Below are positions 34,295 through 43,822 of a stretch of DNA of 64,000 nt, piece after piece; the first letter of the stretch is position 1; every line of letters begins with the position of its first letter. The DNA is taken from contig NZ_CP025979.1 in the NCBI RefSeq assembly GCF_002900365.1, positions 1,798,001 through 1,862,000 of the forward strand, given 5' to 3'. Under the pieces are notes generated by a model. The model had not been told where the DNA came from. It did not search any database and saw nothing but the letters and a program-made list of their open reading frames with translations. This DNA is from Escherichia marmotae. GTDB taxonomy: Bacteria > Pseudomonadota > Gammaproteobacteria > Enterobacterales > Enterobacteriaceae. Both the position numbers and the translations under genes were made by a program.

Positions 34295-34975
34295 TCACCC
34301 ACTGTGGTAAATACGCTGCGGTCTGCCGACTTTGCCGTGAACAATCTCGGCAATAACCAGATGGCGGCTGGCACAATATTCGAGATAACGTCTGGCGGTA
34401 GTGCGGCTGATGGTCAATGCCTGTGCTACCGTCTCCGCCGTATGTTGCACATCCGGCTCTTTGAAAAGTTTCCGCACTGCATTCAGTGTCAACGCATCAA
34501 TACCGGTCGGAAGATCGTCCTTCGGTTCCCCGCGAGCATAAGCATTAAACATCTCATCAATTTGCTTTTGACTGGCACTATCAATACTTTCCAGCATATA
34601 TTTACGCTGGCGAAAGCGGGTCAATGTCTGCCCCAGACGCTCATAAGCAATTGGCTTGATCAGATAATCAAACACACCGCAGCGTACTGCTTCAGACACC
34701 GTTTCCATATCGCTGGCAGCAGTAGTAAACACCACATCGCCGGGATAATGCGCCTGCACCAGCTCATGCAGCAAATTAATACCTCTACCGTCAGGGAGAT
34801 AGTTATCCAGCAAGATAAGCCCCGGCTTAAAACGCTCGATCATCATTCGGGCCTGCGCCAGGTTTCCCGCCAGCAATATCTGACTGAATCCAGGGATGTG
34901 ACGAATATATTCCGCATGCATCTCTGCCAGCGGCGTCTCGTCCTCAACGATCAATAGAGTTAATGGAGCTGTCAT
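34295..34975 (-). CDS. dpiA: Response regulator DpiA (CitB)
   Basis: 226 residues. CitB-type regulator: receiver domain (residues 1-120) with phospho-acceptor Asp in LILLDNYLPDGRG (about 57), Lys in FDYLIKPIAYERL, and a C-terminal HTH (about 160-215, VAQALTISRTTARRYLEY). Activates citCDEFXG-citT under anaerobic citrate conditions and binds A/T-rich origins when overproduced. It overlaps dpiB by 32 bases. Confidence 0.95.
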   Translation of the reverse strand: MTAPLTLLIVEDETPLAEMHAEYIRHIPGFSQILLAGNLAQARMMIERFKPGLILLDNYLPDGRGINLLHELVQAHYPGDVVFTTAASDMETVSEAVRCGVFDYLIKPIAYERLGQTLTRFRQRKYMLESIDSASQKQIDEMFNAYARGEPKDDLPTGIDALTLNAVRKLFKEPDVQHTAETVAQALTISRTTARRYLEYCASRHLVIAEIVHGKVGRPQRIYHSG

Positions 34976-36602
34976 TAGGTTTCACTTTCGGAATATAGAT
35001 TGAAAATAAAGTACCGCAGGGATCATTATCTTCGAGAGTGATAACTCCCCCGCAGCGCGTTACATAGCTGGCAATAAGATACAACCCAATGCCATGCTCA
35101 CCGGGTTCATCAGCACGCGTACTGACGCCCTGCTCAAATATTTTGTCGCGCAGAGACTCTGGGACGCCGCAACCCTGATCGGCCACTTCAATCACCACAT
35201 AATCGCCTTCGTCGCTCAGATATAATTCGACGATCTTATTCCCTTTATCGTTGCGCAGACTGGCTTCGAAGGCATTGTCGAGTAAGTTGCCCACAATCGC
35301 CGCAAACTCAGTGCTGTCCAGCCCTGGCGGCAGTTGGGAAAGCTGGCTGCCGGGGACGATTGTCATTTTTAGCCCCAGTTCACGAGCGCGCTGCACTTTA
35401 CCAAACAGCAACCCCGCCACCTGGCGATCGACAAATGCCTCGCGCAGGCTGTCAATAAGCTGTTGCTGAGCCTGAGACTCTCCCTGAACCATCGCCAGCA
35501 CGCGATCATACTCTTTCATTTGCAACAGACCATTGAGCGTAGACATCCAATTGAGATGTTCATGACGCAATGTGCGCAGGCTTTCGACGTATTGTTTAAT
35601 TTGCGTCAGTTGCGCATTAAGGGTGGAAATTTCGTCTTTACTACGAAAGCTGATTATTGCCCCCAGCAAATCATCACCAGAACGAATAGCTTCCCGATTA
35701 GCAATGACGCTCAGGCCGTTAAAATTTGTCACCACATCCTGGCGTTTTTCATCAATCTGCTCGATGAAGAAATCGGCGGGCCTGACCACTTCAGCAATGG
35801 GTCTGCCCAGCCACTGCCGTCCGGGAGAACTCAGCCCCAGCATCTTTCTTGCGTTACGGTTGATGGCGGTAATGTAACCGTGTGGATCCACCGCAATCAG
35901 TCCTTCATAAACAGAACTAAATAGCGCCTCTTGCTGACGAACCACGCGCGCAATTTGCTTCGGTTCCATCCCCATCATCTGGCGGCGAATATGCGCGGCT
36001 AAGAACCACGATAACAGCATCAGAATGCCCAACAGCACGACAAACACGCCTGCCATCGGTAATAAAAATTCGGCGCGCCAGCTATCGATTTTACTGACCA
36101 GATAACCCACCGACACCACGCCGATGACGTTGTCATCATCATCAAAGATCGGTGTTTTGGCGCGCATCGCCATACCTATCGACCCTTTACCCGTAATGAA
36201 GTAACTCTCTCCTTTCTCCAGTGCGCCGGGTTTGGTGAATTGCATAGGATGACCAATTTTCTCCGGATTAGGATGGTAAAGGCGGATCGAGTCGCGGTCG
36301 CCAATCACCACATAATCGAAATCAGTATCTCTTTGTAACTTGTTGGCAATGGTCGCCAGTCGTTTGTAGTCACGCGTTTTAACCGCCGTGATGATGCTGT
36401 CATTGGAGGCAATAATTTTTGCCTGATTCATTGCCATGTCACGCACATGGAGCGTTAAATAGTCCTCGAAACTGGCCGTAAAATATTGCGCCAGTGCTGC
36501 GATGACAAATATTGAGAACACCAGAATCAGCAGGAAGATACGCAGCGGAAATGCCAGTCGTTGGAAAAAAGCAAACTGTTTATTCTCATTAAACTGCAAC
36601 AT
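34944..36602 (-). CDS. dpiB: Citrate-sensing histidine kinase DpiB (CitA)
   Basis: 552 residues from ATG at 36602-36600. Two membrane helices (about 20-42 and 175-197) flank a periplasmic PAS-like citrate-sensing domain. A cytoplasmic PAS follows (about 220-310), then the phospho-acceptor His in LRTLRHEHLNWMSTLNG (about 345) and an ATPase with NLLDNAFEAS, DQGCGVP and GIGLYL. An upstream extension to 36698 lacks support and is left out. Partner of DpiA. Confidence 0.95.
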   Translation of the reverse strand: MLQFNENKQFAFFQRLAFPLRIFLLILVFSIFVIAALAQYFTASFEDYLTLHVRDMAMNQAKIIASNDSIITAVKTRDYKRLATIANKLQRDTDFDYVVIGDRDSIRLYHPNPEKIGHPMQFTKPGALEKGESYFITGKGSIGMAMRAKTPIFDDDDNVIGVVSVGYLVSKIDSWRAEFLLPMAGVFVVLLGILMLLSWFLAAHIRRQMMGMEPKQIARVVRQQEALFSSVYEGLIAVDPHGYITAINRNARKMLGLSSPGRQWLGRPIAEVVRPADFFIEQIDEKRQDVVTNFNGLSVIANREAIRSGDDLLGAIISFRSKDEISTLNAQLTQIKQYVESLRTLRHEHLNWMSTLNGLLQMKEYDRVLAMVQGESQAQQQLIDSLREAFVDRQVAGLLFGKVQRARELGLKMTIVPGSQLSQLPPGLDSTEFAAIVGNLLDNAFEASLRNDKGNKIVELYLSDEGDYVVIEVADQGCGVPESLRDKIFEQGVSTRADEPGEHGIGLYLIASYVTRCGGVITLEDNDPCGTLFSIYIPKVKPNDSSINSIDR

Positions 36603-36969
36603 TGTTTTCCTTGCGGGGTAAACCCTGTTTTTGGTGAATGTAATTAAAATGTTGAATCTTGACAGATAAAAATAAAATATAATCGTGGCAAAATTCATTC
36701 ATTAAATCAATTAAACAACTTAAAACCACGCGCCAATTCGCAATTACATTAATTAAAAAACTTAAAACCATTAAATAAATAAAAAACCACTAACTCTATG
36801 TGAAATAAATCAAAATTTCTCACTGCAATACTCCTTAGGATGTATAGCAAAAGGAGAAACAGATATACCTCACTCGCAGCCCTTTCTCCCAACTGAAAAT
36901 AAATGATTACCAACTTGCAACATTCATTGCAAATTGATAACAACACATACCTTCAGGATACGACTTATT
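36603..36969. promoter_or_regulatory. Divergent control region dpiB / citC
   Basis: 367 AT-rich bases between two divergent operons. In E. coli this is where DpiA, CRP and FNR-type control has been reported. I see long A/T stretches (36650-36810) suited to DpiA binding but could not fix individual operators by eye. No gene or strong hairpin. Confidence 0.6.
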
Positions 36970-38028
36970 ATGTTCGGCAATGATATTTTCACCCGGGTAA
37001 AACGTTCAGAAAATAAAAAAATGGCGGAAATCGCGCAATTTCTACATGAAAATGATTTGAGCGTTGACACAACAGTCGAAGTATTTATTACCGTAACCCG
37101 CAATGAAAAACTTATCGCTTGCGGTGGAATTGCCGGAAATATTATTAAGTGCGTGGCTATCAGTGAATCTGTTCGCGGTGAAGGACTGGCGCTGACATTA
37201 GCCACCGAACTAATAAACCTAGCCTATGAACGGCACTGCACACATCTGTTTATTTATACCAAAACCGAATACGAAGCGCTGTTCCGCCAGTGCGGTTTCT
37301 CCACGCTGACCAGCGTACCAGGCATGATGGTACTGATGGAAAACAGTGCCACGCGGCTGAAACGCTATGCTGAATCGCTGAAAAAATTTCGTCATGAAGG
37401 GAAGAAGATTGGCTGCATAGTGATGAACGCCAATCCCTTTACTAACGGCCACCGTTATCTGATTCAACAAGCCGCAGCACAGTGCGACTGGCTGCATCTA
37501 TTTTTAGTCAAAGAAGATTCTTCGCGCTTTCCCTATGAAGACCGGCTGGATTTGGTGTTGAAAGGCACCGCTGATATTCCGCGCCTGACAGTGCATCGCG
37601 GTTCCGAGTACATCATTTCCCGCGCCACGTTCCCTTGCTACTTCATTAAAGAACAGAGCGTCATTAACCATTGTTACACCGAAATTGATCTGAAGATTTT
37701 CCGTCAGTACCTCGCTCCTGCGCTTGGCGTAACTCACCGCTTTGTCGGTACTGAACCGTATTGTCGCGTGACCACCCAGTACAACCAGGATATGCGCTAC
37801 TGGCTGGAAACACCGACTATCTCAGCACCGCCCATCGAACTGGTTGAAATTGAGCGACTGCGTTACCAGGAGATGCCGATATCCGCTTCACGGGTGCGCC
37901 AACTACTGGTGAAAAACGATCTCACGGCTATCGCGCCGCTGGTCCCGACAGCCACGCTGCATTACTTGCAGAATCTGCTTGAACACTCCCGCCACGACGC
38001 GGCAGTTCGTCAAAAGACCCCCGCATAA
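36970..38028 (+). CDS. citC: [Citrate lyase] ligase CitC
   Basis: 352 residues from ATG 36970. Acetylates the citrate-lyase prosthetic group with ATP to activate the enzyme. An N-terminal GNAT-like region (residues 1-140) is followed by a nucleotidyltransferase domain (CIVMNANPFTNGHRYLIQQA, about 148-167, carrying the TxGH motif) and PISASRVRQLL (about 310-320). First gene of citCDEFXG. A start at 36934 is rejected, since MFGNDIFTRVKRS is the conserved N-terminus. Confidence 0.95.
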   Translation: MFGNDIFTRVKRSENKKMAEIAQFLHENDLSVDTTVEVFITVTRNEKLIACGGIAGNIIKCVAISESVRGEGLALTLATELINLAYERHCTHLFIYTKTEYEALFRQCGFSTLTSVPGMMVLMENSATRLKRYAESLKKFRHEGKKIGCIVMNANPFTNGHRYLIQQAAAQCDWLHLFLVKEDSSRFPYEDRLDLVLKGTADIPRLTVHRGSEYIISRATFPCYFIKEQSVINHCYTEIDLKIFRQYLAPALGVTHRFVGTEPYCRVTTQYNQDMRYWLETPTISAPPIELVEIERLRYQEMPISASRVRQLLVKNDLTAIAPLVPTATLHYLQNLLEHSRHDAAVRQKTPA

Positions 38029-38042
38029 AAAACAGGTGAAAA

Positions 38043-38339
38043 ATGAAAATAAACCAGCCCGCCGTTGCAGGCACCCTAGAGTCTGGGGATGTGATGATAC
38101 GCATCGCCCCACTCGATACGCAGGATATCGACCTGCAAATCAACAGCAGCGTTGAGAAACAGTTTGGCGATGCAATTCGTAGCACCATTCTGGACGTTCT
38201 TGCCCGCTATAACGTGCGCGGCGTACAGCTAAATGTCGATGACAAAGGCGCACTGGACTGCATTTTACGTGCACGACTGGAAGCTCTGCTGGCGCGCGCC
38301 AGCGGTATCCCGGCTCTGCCATGGGAGGATTGCCAATGA
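38043..38339 (+). CDS. citD: Citrate lyase gamma subunit (acyl carrier)
   Basis: 98 residues. Acyl-carrier subunit that bears the phosphoribosyl-dephospho-CoA group on a serine, probably in AGTLESGDV (Ser14). ATGA overlap with citE at 38336-38339 couples translation. Length and sequence match E. coli CitD. Confidence 0.95.
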   Translation: MKINQPAVAGTLESGDVMIRIAPLDTQDIDLQINSSVEKQFGDAIRSTILDVLARYNVRGVQLNVDDKGALDCILRARLEALLARASGIPALPWEDCQ

Positions 38340-39244
38340 TTTCCGCTTCGTTGCAACAACGTAAAACCCGCACCCGCCGCAGCATGTTGTTCGTACCTGG
38401 CGCTAATGCCGCGATGGTCAGCAACTCTTTCATCTACCCGGCTGATGCCCTGATGTTCGATCTCGAAGACTCCGTGGCACTGCGCGAAAAAGACACCGCT
38501 CGCCGCATGGTCTACCACGCGCTGCAACACCCACTGTATCGCGATATCGAAACCATCGTGCGTGTTAACGCGCTGGATTCTGAATGGGGCGTTAACGACC
38601 TGGAAGCTGTCGTTCGCGGCGGCGCAGACGTTGTACGTCTGCCGAAAACCGATACCGCTCAGGACGTTCTGGATATCGAGAAAGAAATCCTGCGCATTGA
38701 AAAAGCCTGCGGTCGTGAACCGGGTAGTACCGGTCTGCTGGCAGCGATTGAATCTCCGCTGGGCATTACCCGCGCGGTAGAAATCGCTCACGCTTCCGAG
38801 CGCTTAATCGGTATCGCGCTGGGCGCAGAGGACTATGTGCGCAACCTGCGTACAGAACGCTCCCCGGAAGGAACTGAGCTGTTGTTTGCTCGCTGCTCCA
38901 TTTTGCAGGCCGCGCGCTCTGCCGGTATTCAGGCGTTTGACACCGTCTATTCCGACGCCAACAACGAAGCCGGATTCCTGCAAGAAGCTGCCCACATCAA
39001 GCAACTGGGCTTTGATGGCAAATCGCTGATCAACCCGCGTCAGATTGATCTGCTGCACAACCTCTACGCACCAACCCAGAAAGAAGTGGATCACGCACGC
39101 CGCGTCGTAGAAGCCGCTGAAGCCGCTGCTCGCGAAGGCCTCGGTGTGGTTTCTCTGAACGGCAAGATGGTTGACGGTCCGGTTATCGATCGCGCCCGTC
39201 TGGTGCTCTCCCGCGCAGAACTTTCCGGCATCCGCGAAGAATAA
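38336..39244 (+). CDS. citE: Citrate lyase beta subunit
   Basis: 302 residues from ATG 38336, which overlaps the citD stop. Cleaves citryl-thioester to oxaloacetate and acetyl-thioester. HpcH/HpaI aldolase TIM barrel: RRSMLFVPGA (about 14-23), DLEDSVA (about 42-48) with metal-binding acids, and IESPLGI plus GAEDYVR further on. A start at 38321 would extend upstream into citD and adds nothing conserved. Confidence 0.95.
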   Translation: MISASLQQRKTRTRRSMLFVPGANAAMVSNSFIYPADALMFDLEDSVALREKDTARRMVYHALQHPLYRDIETIVRVNALDSEWGVNDLEAVVRGGADVVRLPKTDTAQDVLDIEKEILRIEKACGREPGSTGLLAAIESPLGITRAVEIAHASERLIGIALGAEDYVRNLRTERSPEGTELLFARCSILQAARSAGIQAFDTVYSDANNEAGFLQEAAHIKQLGFDGKSLINPRQIDLLHNLYAPTQKEVDHARRVVEAAEAAAREGLGVVSLNGKMVDGPVIDRARLVLSRAELSGIREE

Positions 39245-39254
39245 GGCAATCAAA

Positions 39255-40787
39255 ATGACGCATAAAATTGAACAATCTCAACGACAAGAACGGGTAGCGG
39301 CCTGGAATCGTCACGCTGAATGCGATCTTGCCGCTTTCCAGAACTCACCGAAACAAACTTATCAGGCAGAAAAAGCGCGCGATCGCAAACTGTGCGCCAA
39401 CCTGGAAGAAGCGATTCGTCGTTCTGGTTTGCAAGATGGCATGACCGTCTCTTTCCACCACGCTTTCCGCGGTGGTGACCTGACCGTCAACATGGTGATG
39501 GACGTCATCGCGAAAATGGGCTTTAAAAACCTGACCCTGGCATCCAGTTCCCTGAGTGATTGCCACGCGCCACTGGTAGAACATATTCGTCAGGGCGTGG
39601 TAACCCGTATTTATACTTCCGGTCTGCGCGGCCCACTGGCAGAAGAAATCTCCCGTGGTCTGCTGGCTGAACCAGTGCAAATCCACTCCCACGGCGGTCG
39701 TGTGCATTTGGTGCAGAGCGGTGAACTGAACATCGATGTGGCCTTCCTCGGCGTCCCATCCTGTGATGAGTTCGGTAATGCCAACGGCTACACTGGCAAA
39801 GCCTGCTGCGGCTCCCTCGGCTATGCGATGGTCGATGCCGACAATGCAAAACAGGTCGTGATGCTCACCGAAGAGCTGCTGCCTTATCCGCATAACCCGG
39901 CAAGCATTGAACAGGATCAGGTTGATCTGATCGTCAAAGTTGATCGTGTTGGTGATGCCGCGAAAATCGGCGCTGGCGCGACCCGTATGACCACGAACCC
40001 GCGCGAACTGCTGATTGCCCGCAGCGCCGCGGACGTGATTGTCAACTCCGGCTACTTCAAAGAAGGTTTCTCCATGCAAACCGGCACCGGCGGCGCATCG
40101 CTGGCGGTAACGCGTTTCCTGGAAGACAAAATGCGTAGCCGTGACATTCGCGCCGATTTCGCCCTCGGCGGCATCACCGCCACGATGGTTGATCTGCATG
40201 AAAAAGGTCTGATCCGCAAACTGTTGGACGTACAGAGCTTTGACAGCCACGCCGCACAATCACTGGCCCGTAACCCGAATCACATCGAAATCAGCGCCAA
40301 CCAGTATGCCAACTGGGGTTCTAAAGGTGCATCAGTTGATCGTCTCGATGTAGTGGTACTGAGCGCGCTGGAAATTGACACCCAGTTCAACGTTAACGTG
40401 CTGACTGGTTCTGACGGCGTACTGCGCGGTGCTTCCGGCGGTCACTGCGATACCGCAATTGCCTCTGCGCTTTCCATCATCGTCGCGCCACTGGTTCGCG
40501 GTCGTATTCCAACTCTGGTGGATAACGTGCTGACCTGCATTACCCCTGGCTCCAGCGTCGATATTCTGGTCACCGACCTCGGTATCGCTGTTAACCCGGC
40601 ACGTCCGGAACTGGCAGAACGTCTGCAGGAAGCGGGAATTAAAGTGGTTTCCATTGAGTGGCTGCGTGAACGTGCGCGTCTGCTGACCGGTGAACCACAG
40701 CCGATTGAATTCACCGACCGCGTCGTTGCCGTCGTGCGTTACCGCGATGGCTCGGTGATTGATGTTGTACATCAGGTGAAGGAATAA
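39255..40787 (+). CDS. citF: Citrate lyase alpha subunit (citrate:ACP transferase)
   Basis: 510 residues from ATG 39255. Exchanges the acetyl group on CitD for citrate. CoA-transferase-type fold with GVPSCDEFGNANG (about 173-185) and EGFSMQTGTGGASLA (about 268-282). Four bases separate it from citX. No break. Part of the E. coli anaerobic co-metabolism of citrate with another carbon source. Confidence 0.95.
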   Translation: MTHKIEQSQRQERVAAWNRHAECDLAAFQNSPKQTYQAEKARDRKLCANLEEAIRRSGLQDGMTVSFHHAFRGGDLTVNMVMDVIAKMGFKNLTLASSSLSDCHAPLVEHIRQGVVTRIYTSGLRGPLAEEISRGLLAEPVQIHSHGGRVHLVQSGELNIDVAFLGVPSCDEFGNANGYTGKACCGSLGYAMVDADNAKQVVMLTEELLPYPHNPASIEQDQVDLIVKVDRVGDAAKIGAGATRMTTNPRELLIARSAADVIVNSGYFKEGFSMQTGTGGASLAVTRFLEDKMRSRDIRADFALGGITATMVDLHEKGLIRKLLDVQSFDSHAAQSLARNPNHIEISANQYANWGSKGASVDRLDVVVLSALEIDTQFNVNVLTGSDGVLRGASGGHCDTAIASALSIIVAPLVRGRIPTLVDNVLTCITPGSSVDILVTDLGIAVNPARPELAERLQEAGIKVVSIEWLRERARLLTGEPQPIEFTDRVVAVVRYRDGSVIDVVHQVKE

Positions 40788-40790
40788 GCC

Positions 40791-41342
40791 ATGCACCTGC
40801 TCCCTGAACTCGCCAGCCACCATGCGGTTTCGATTCCCGAGTTGCTCATCAGCCGGGATGAAAGGCAAGCACGGCAACACGCCTGGCTCAAGCGCCATCC
40901 TGTTCCACTGGTCTCCTTTACCGTGGTTGCGCCTGGGCCGATTAAAGACAGCGAGGTCACACGCCGTATTTTTAATCATGGCGTAACTGCCCTGCATGCC
41001 TTAGCCGCAAAACAGGGCTGGCAAATTCAGGAGCAGGCTGCACTGGTTTCTGCCAGCGGGCCGGAGGGCATGTTGAGCATTGCCGCCCCGGCTCGCGACC
41101 TCAAGCTCGCGACCATTGAGCTTGAGCATAGTCATCCTCTCAGGCGTTTGTGGGATATCGATGTGCTGACGCCCGAAGGCGAAATTCTCTCCCGCCGCAA
41201 TTATTCACTACCGCCTCGCCGCTGCCTGTTGTGCGAACAAAGCGCGGCTGTTTGCGCGCGTGGGAAAACCCATCAACTGACCGATTTACTCAACCGCATG
41301 GAGGCGCTGCTGAACGATGTCGATGCCTGCAACGTCAACTAA
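40791..41342 (+). CDS. citX: Apo-citrate lyase phosphoribosyl-dephospho-CoA transferase
   Basis: 183 residues. Attaches the prosthetic group made by CitG to the CitD serine. Conserved segments SFTVVAPGPIKDSEVTRRIF (about 42-61) and the C-terminal RRCLLCEQSAAVCARGKTH with several cysteines. Its end overlaps citG by 26 bases. Confidence 0.95.
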   Translation: MHLLPELASHHAVSIPELLISRDERQARQHAWLKRHPVPLVSFTVVAPGPIKDSEVTRRIFNHGVTALHALAAKQGWQIQEQAALVSASGPEGMLSIAAPARDLKLATIELEHSHPLRRLWDIDVLTPEGEILSRRNYSLPPRRCLLCEQSAAVCARGKTHQLTDLLNRMEALLNDVDACNVN

Positions 41343-42195
41343 AACCACAAAGCTTGCTGCGTCATTAATCGATGACTACGCCCTGCTGGGCTGGCGCGCC
41401 ATGCTGACTGAAGTCAATCTGTCACCAAAACCTGGCCTGGTGGATCGCATTAACTGCGGTGCGCACAAAGATATGGCGCTGGAAGATTTCCACCGTAGCG
41501 CACTGGCAATTCAGGGCTGGTTACCGCGTTTCATTGAATTTGGTGCCTGTAGCGCAGAAATGGCACCGGAAGCGGTACTCAACGGATTACGCCCAATTGG
41601 TATGGCCTGCGAAGGCGATATGTTCCGCGCCACTGCGGGCGTAAACACCCATAAAGGCAGCATTTTTTCTTTAGGGCTACTGTGTGCGGCGATTGGTCGT
41701 TTGCATCAGCTCAACCAGCCGGTAACGCCCAAAACCGTTTGTGCGACGGCGGCAAGTTTCTGCCGCGGTCTGACCGATCGCGAACTACGTACCAATAATC
41801 AACAACTGACGGCAGGTCAACGGTTGTATCAACAACTTGGCCTAACCGGCGCGCGCGGCGAAGCCGAAGCGGGTTATCCGCTGGTGATCAACCACGCCCT
41901 GCCGCACTACCTCACTCTGCTGGATCAGGGGTTAGATCCTGAACTGGCATTGCTCGATACCTTACTGCTGCTGATGGCGATGAACGGCGATACCAACGTT
42001 GCATCACGCGGTGGCGAAGGGGGGCTGCGCTGGCTACAACGCCAGGCGCAAACACTATTGCAAAAAGGGGGCATCCGAACCCCCGCCGATCTCGATTATC
42101 TCCGGCAGTTCGACAGGGAGTGTATCGAACGAAATCTCAGCCCAGGCGGCAGCGCCGACCTGCTGATTCTTACCTGGTTTTTAGCACAGATTTAA
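41317..42195 (+). CDS. citG: Triphosphoribosyl-dephospho-CoA synthase
   Basis: 292 residues. Makes 2'-(5''-triphosphoribosyl)-3'-dephospho-CoA from ATP and dephospho-CoA, the precursor of the citrate lyase cofactor. Family marks are LSPKPGLVDRINCGAHKDM (about 36-54), NTHKGSIFSLGLL (about 110-122) and GDTNVASRGG (about 227-236). Starts inside citX; 50 bases separate it from citT. Confidence 0.95.
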   Translation: MSMPATSTKTTKLAASLIDDYALLGWRAMLTEVNLSPKPGLVDRINCGAHKDMALEDFHRSALAIQGWLPRFIEFGACSAEMAPEAVLNGLRPIGMACEGDMFRATAGVNTHKGSIFSLGLLCAAIGRLHQLNQPVTPKTVCATAASFCRGLTDRELRTNNQQLTAGQRLYQQLGLTGARGEAEAGYPLVINHALPHYLTLLDQGLDPELALLDTLLLLMAMNGDTNVASRGGEGGLRWLQRQAQTLLQKGGIRTPADLDYLRQFDRECIERNLSPGGSADLLILTWFLAQI

Positions 42196-42245
42196 AAATT
42201 TAAACACTTGATAAATTTGGAAATATTAATTTTCGGAGAACCCGT

Positions 42246-43709
42246 ATGTCTTTAGCAAAAGATAAGATATGGAAATTATTGGCCCCACTGGTGGTGATGG
42301 GCGTCATGTTTCTTATCCCTGTACCCGACGGTATGCCGCCGCAGGCATGGCATTACTTCGCCGTGTTTGTGGCAATGATTGTCGGTATGATCCTCGAGCC
42401 AATTCCGGCAACAGCAATCAGTTTTATTGCAGTAACTATTTGTGTTATTGGCAGTAATTATCTGCTCTTTGACGCCAAAGAATTAGCTAACCCCGCTTTT
42501 AATGCCCAAAAACAGGCGCTGAAATGGGGACTGGCTGGTTTTTCCAGTACCACTGTCTGGTTGGTATTTGGCGCATTTATCTTTGCATTAGGGTATGAAG
42601 TTTCCGGATTAGGTCGTCGTATCGCCCTTTTCCTGGTGAAATTCATGGGGAAACGCACACTGACGTTGGGTTATGCGATTGTCATCATCGATATTCTGCT
42701 GGCACCATTTACACCGTCTAACACCGCACGTACAGGTGGGACCGTTTTCCCGGTCATTAAAAACCTGCCGCCACTGTTTAAATCATTCCCGAACGATCCG
42801 TCTGCACGTCGTATTGGCGGTTATTTAATGTGGATGATGGTCATCAGTACCAGTCTGAGTTCCTCCATGTTTGTCACCGGTGCTGCACCGAACGTGCTGG
42901 GTCTGGAGTTTGTCAGCAAAATTGCCGGTATCCAGATTAGCTGGTTGCAGTGGTTCCTCTGCTTCCTGCCAGTTGGCGTTATCTTACTTATCATTGCGCC
43001 GTGGCTTTCCTATGTACTGTACAAACCGGAAGTCACTCATAGTGAAGAAGTGGCAACCTGGGCGGGTGACGAACTGAAAACAATGGGTCGCCTGACTCGC
43101 AGAGAGTGGACGCTGATTGGTCTTGTTCTGCTTAGTTTGGGTTTATGGGTATTTGGTAGTGAAGTCATTAACGCCACTGCTGTTGGCCTGCTGGCGGTTT
43201 CGCTGATGCTGGCGCTGCACGTTGTGCCGTGGAAAGACATTACCCGCTATAACAGCGCATGGAACACGCTGGTTAACCTGGCAACACTGGTTGTCATGGC
43301 TAATGGCCTGACCCGTTCTGGCTTTATCGACTGGTTTGCCAACACCATGAGTACGCACCTGGAAGGTTTCTCACCAAACGCGACAGTGATTGTACTGGTT
43401 CTGGTGTTCTACTTTGCGCACTACCTGTTTGCCAGCCTGTCTGCGCATACCGCAACCATGCTGCCGGTGATTCTGGCCGTCGGTAAAGGTATTCCGGGCG
43501 TACCGATGGAACAACTGTGTATCCTGCTGGTTCTGTCTATCGGTATCATGGGCTGCCTGACTCCATATGCAACTGGCCCAGGAGTTATTATTTACGGCTG
43601 CGGCTATGTGAAATCGAAAGATTACTGGCGTCTGGGTGCCATCTTCGGGGTCATTTACATCGCCATGTTGCTGTTGGTTGGCTGGCCAATTCTGGCAATG
43701 TGGAACTAA
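42246..43709 (+). CDS. citT: Citrate:succinate antiporter CitT
   Basis: 487 residues with about 12 membrane helices. DASS-family carrier that takes up citrate in exchange for succinate under anaerobiosis. Conserved features are TPSNTARTGGTVFPV (about 158-172) and SLSAHTATMLPVIL (about 398-411). Last gene of the cit cluster, followed by a strong terminator. Aerobic citrate use would need a different promoter; none is seen here. Confidence 0.95.
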   Translation: MSLAKDKIWKLLAPLVVMGVMFLIPVPDGMPPQAWHYFAVFVAMIVGMILEPIPATAISFIAVTICVIGSNYLLFDAKELANPAFNAQKQALKWGLAGFSSTTVWLVFGAFIFALGYEVSGLGRRIALFLVKFMGKRTLTLGYAIVIIDILLAPFTPSNTARTGGTVFPVIKNLPPLFKSFPNDPSARRIGGYLMWMMVISTSLSSSMFVTGAAPNVLGLEFVSKIAGIQISWLQWFLCFLPVGVILLIIAPWLSYVLYKPEVTHSEEVATWAGDELKTMGRLTRREWTLIGLVLLSLGLWVFGSEVINATAVGLLAVSLMLALHVVPWKDITRYNSAWNTLVNLATLVVMANGLTRSGFIDWFANTMSTHLEGFSPNATVIVLVLVFYFAHYLFASLSAHTATMLPVILAVGKGIPGVPMEQLCILLVLSIGIMGCLTPYATGPGVIIYGCGYVKSKDYWRLGAIFGVIYIAMLLLVGWPILAMWN

Positions 43710-43740
43710 TACGTTCGCCAAACGCTGAATAAATCATCAC

Positions 43741-43774
43741 GCCCGCCAGGTAAGCCCACCCGGCGGGCTTTTTT
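43741..43774 (+). terminator. Terminator of the cit operon
   Basis: GCCCGCC (43741-43747) / GGCGGGC (43762-43768) followed by TTTTTT (43769-43774). Standard intrinsic terminator 31 bases after citT. Confidence 0.9.
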
Positions 43775-43822
43775 ATGATTTAATAGATAGTATTCAGTGT
43801 ATGTATGAGTCCCACACCCATT

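Noticed and set aside
36603..36698. Extension of dpiB upstream of 36602
   Set aside because: The extra 32 residues are low-complexity and hydrophobic from AT-rich control DNA; the known N-terminus starts at 36602.
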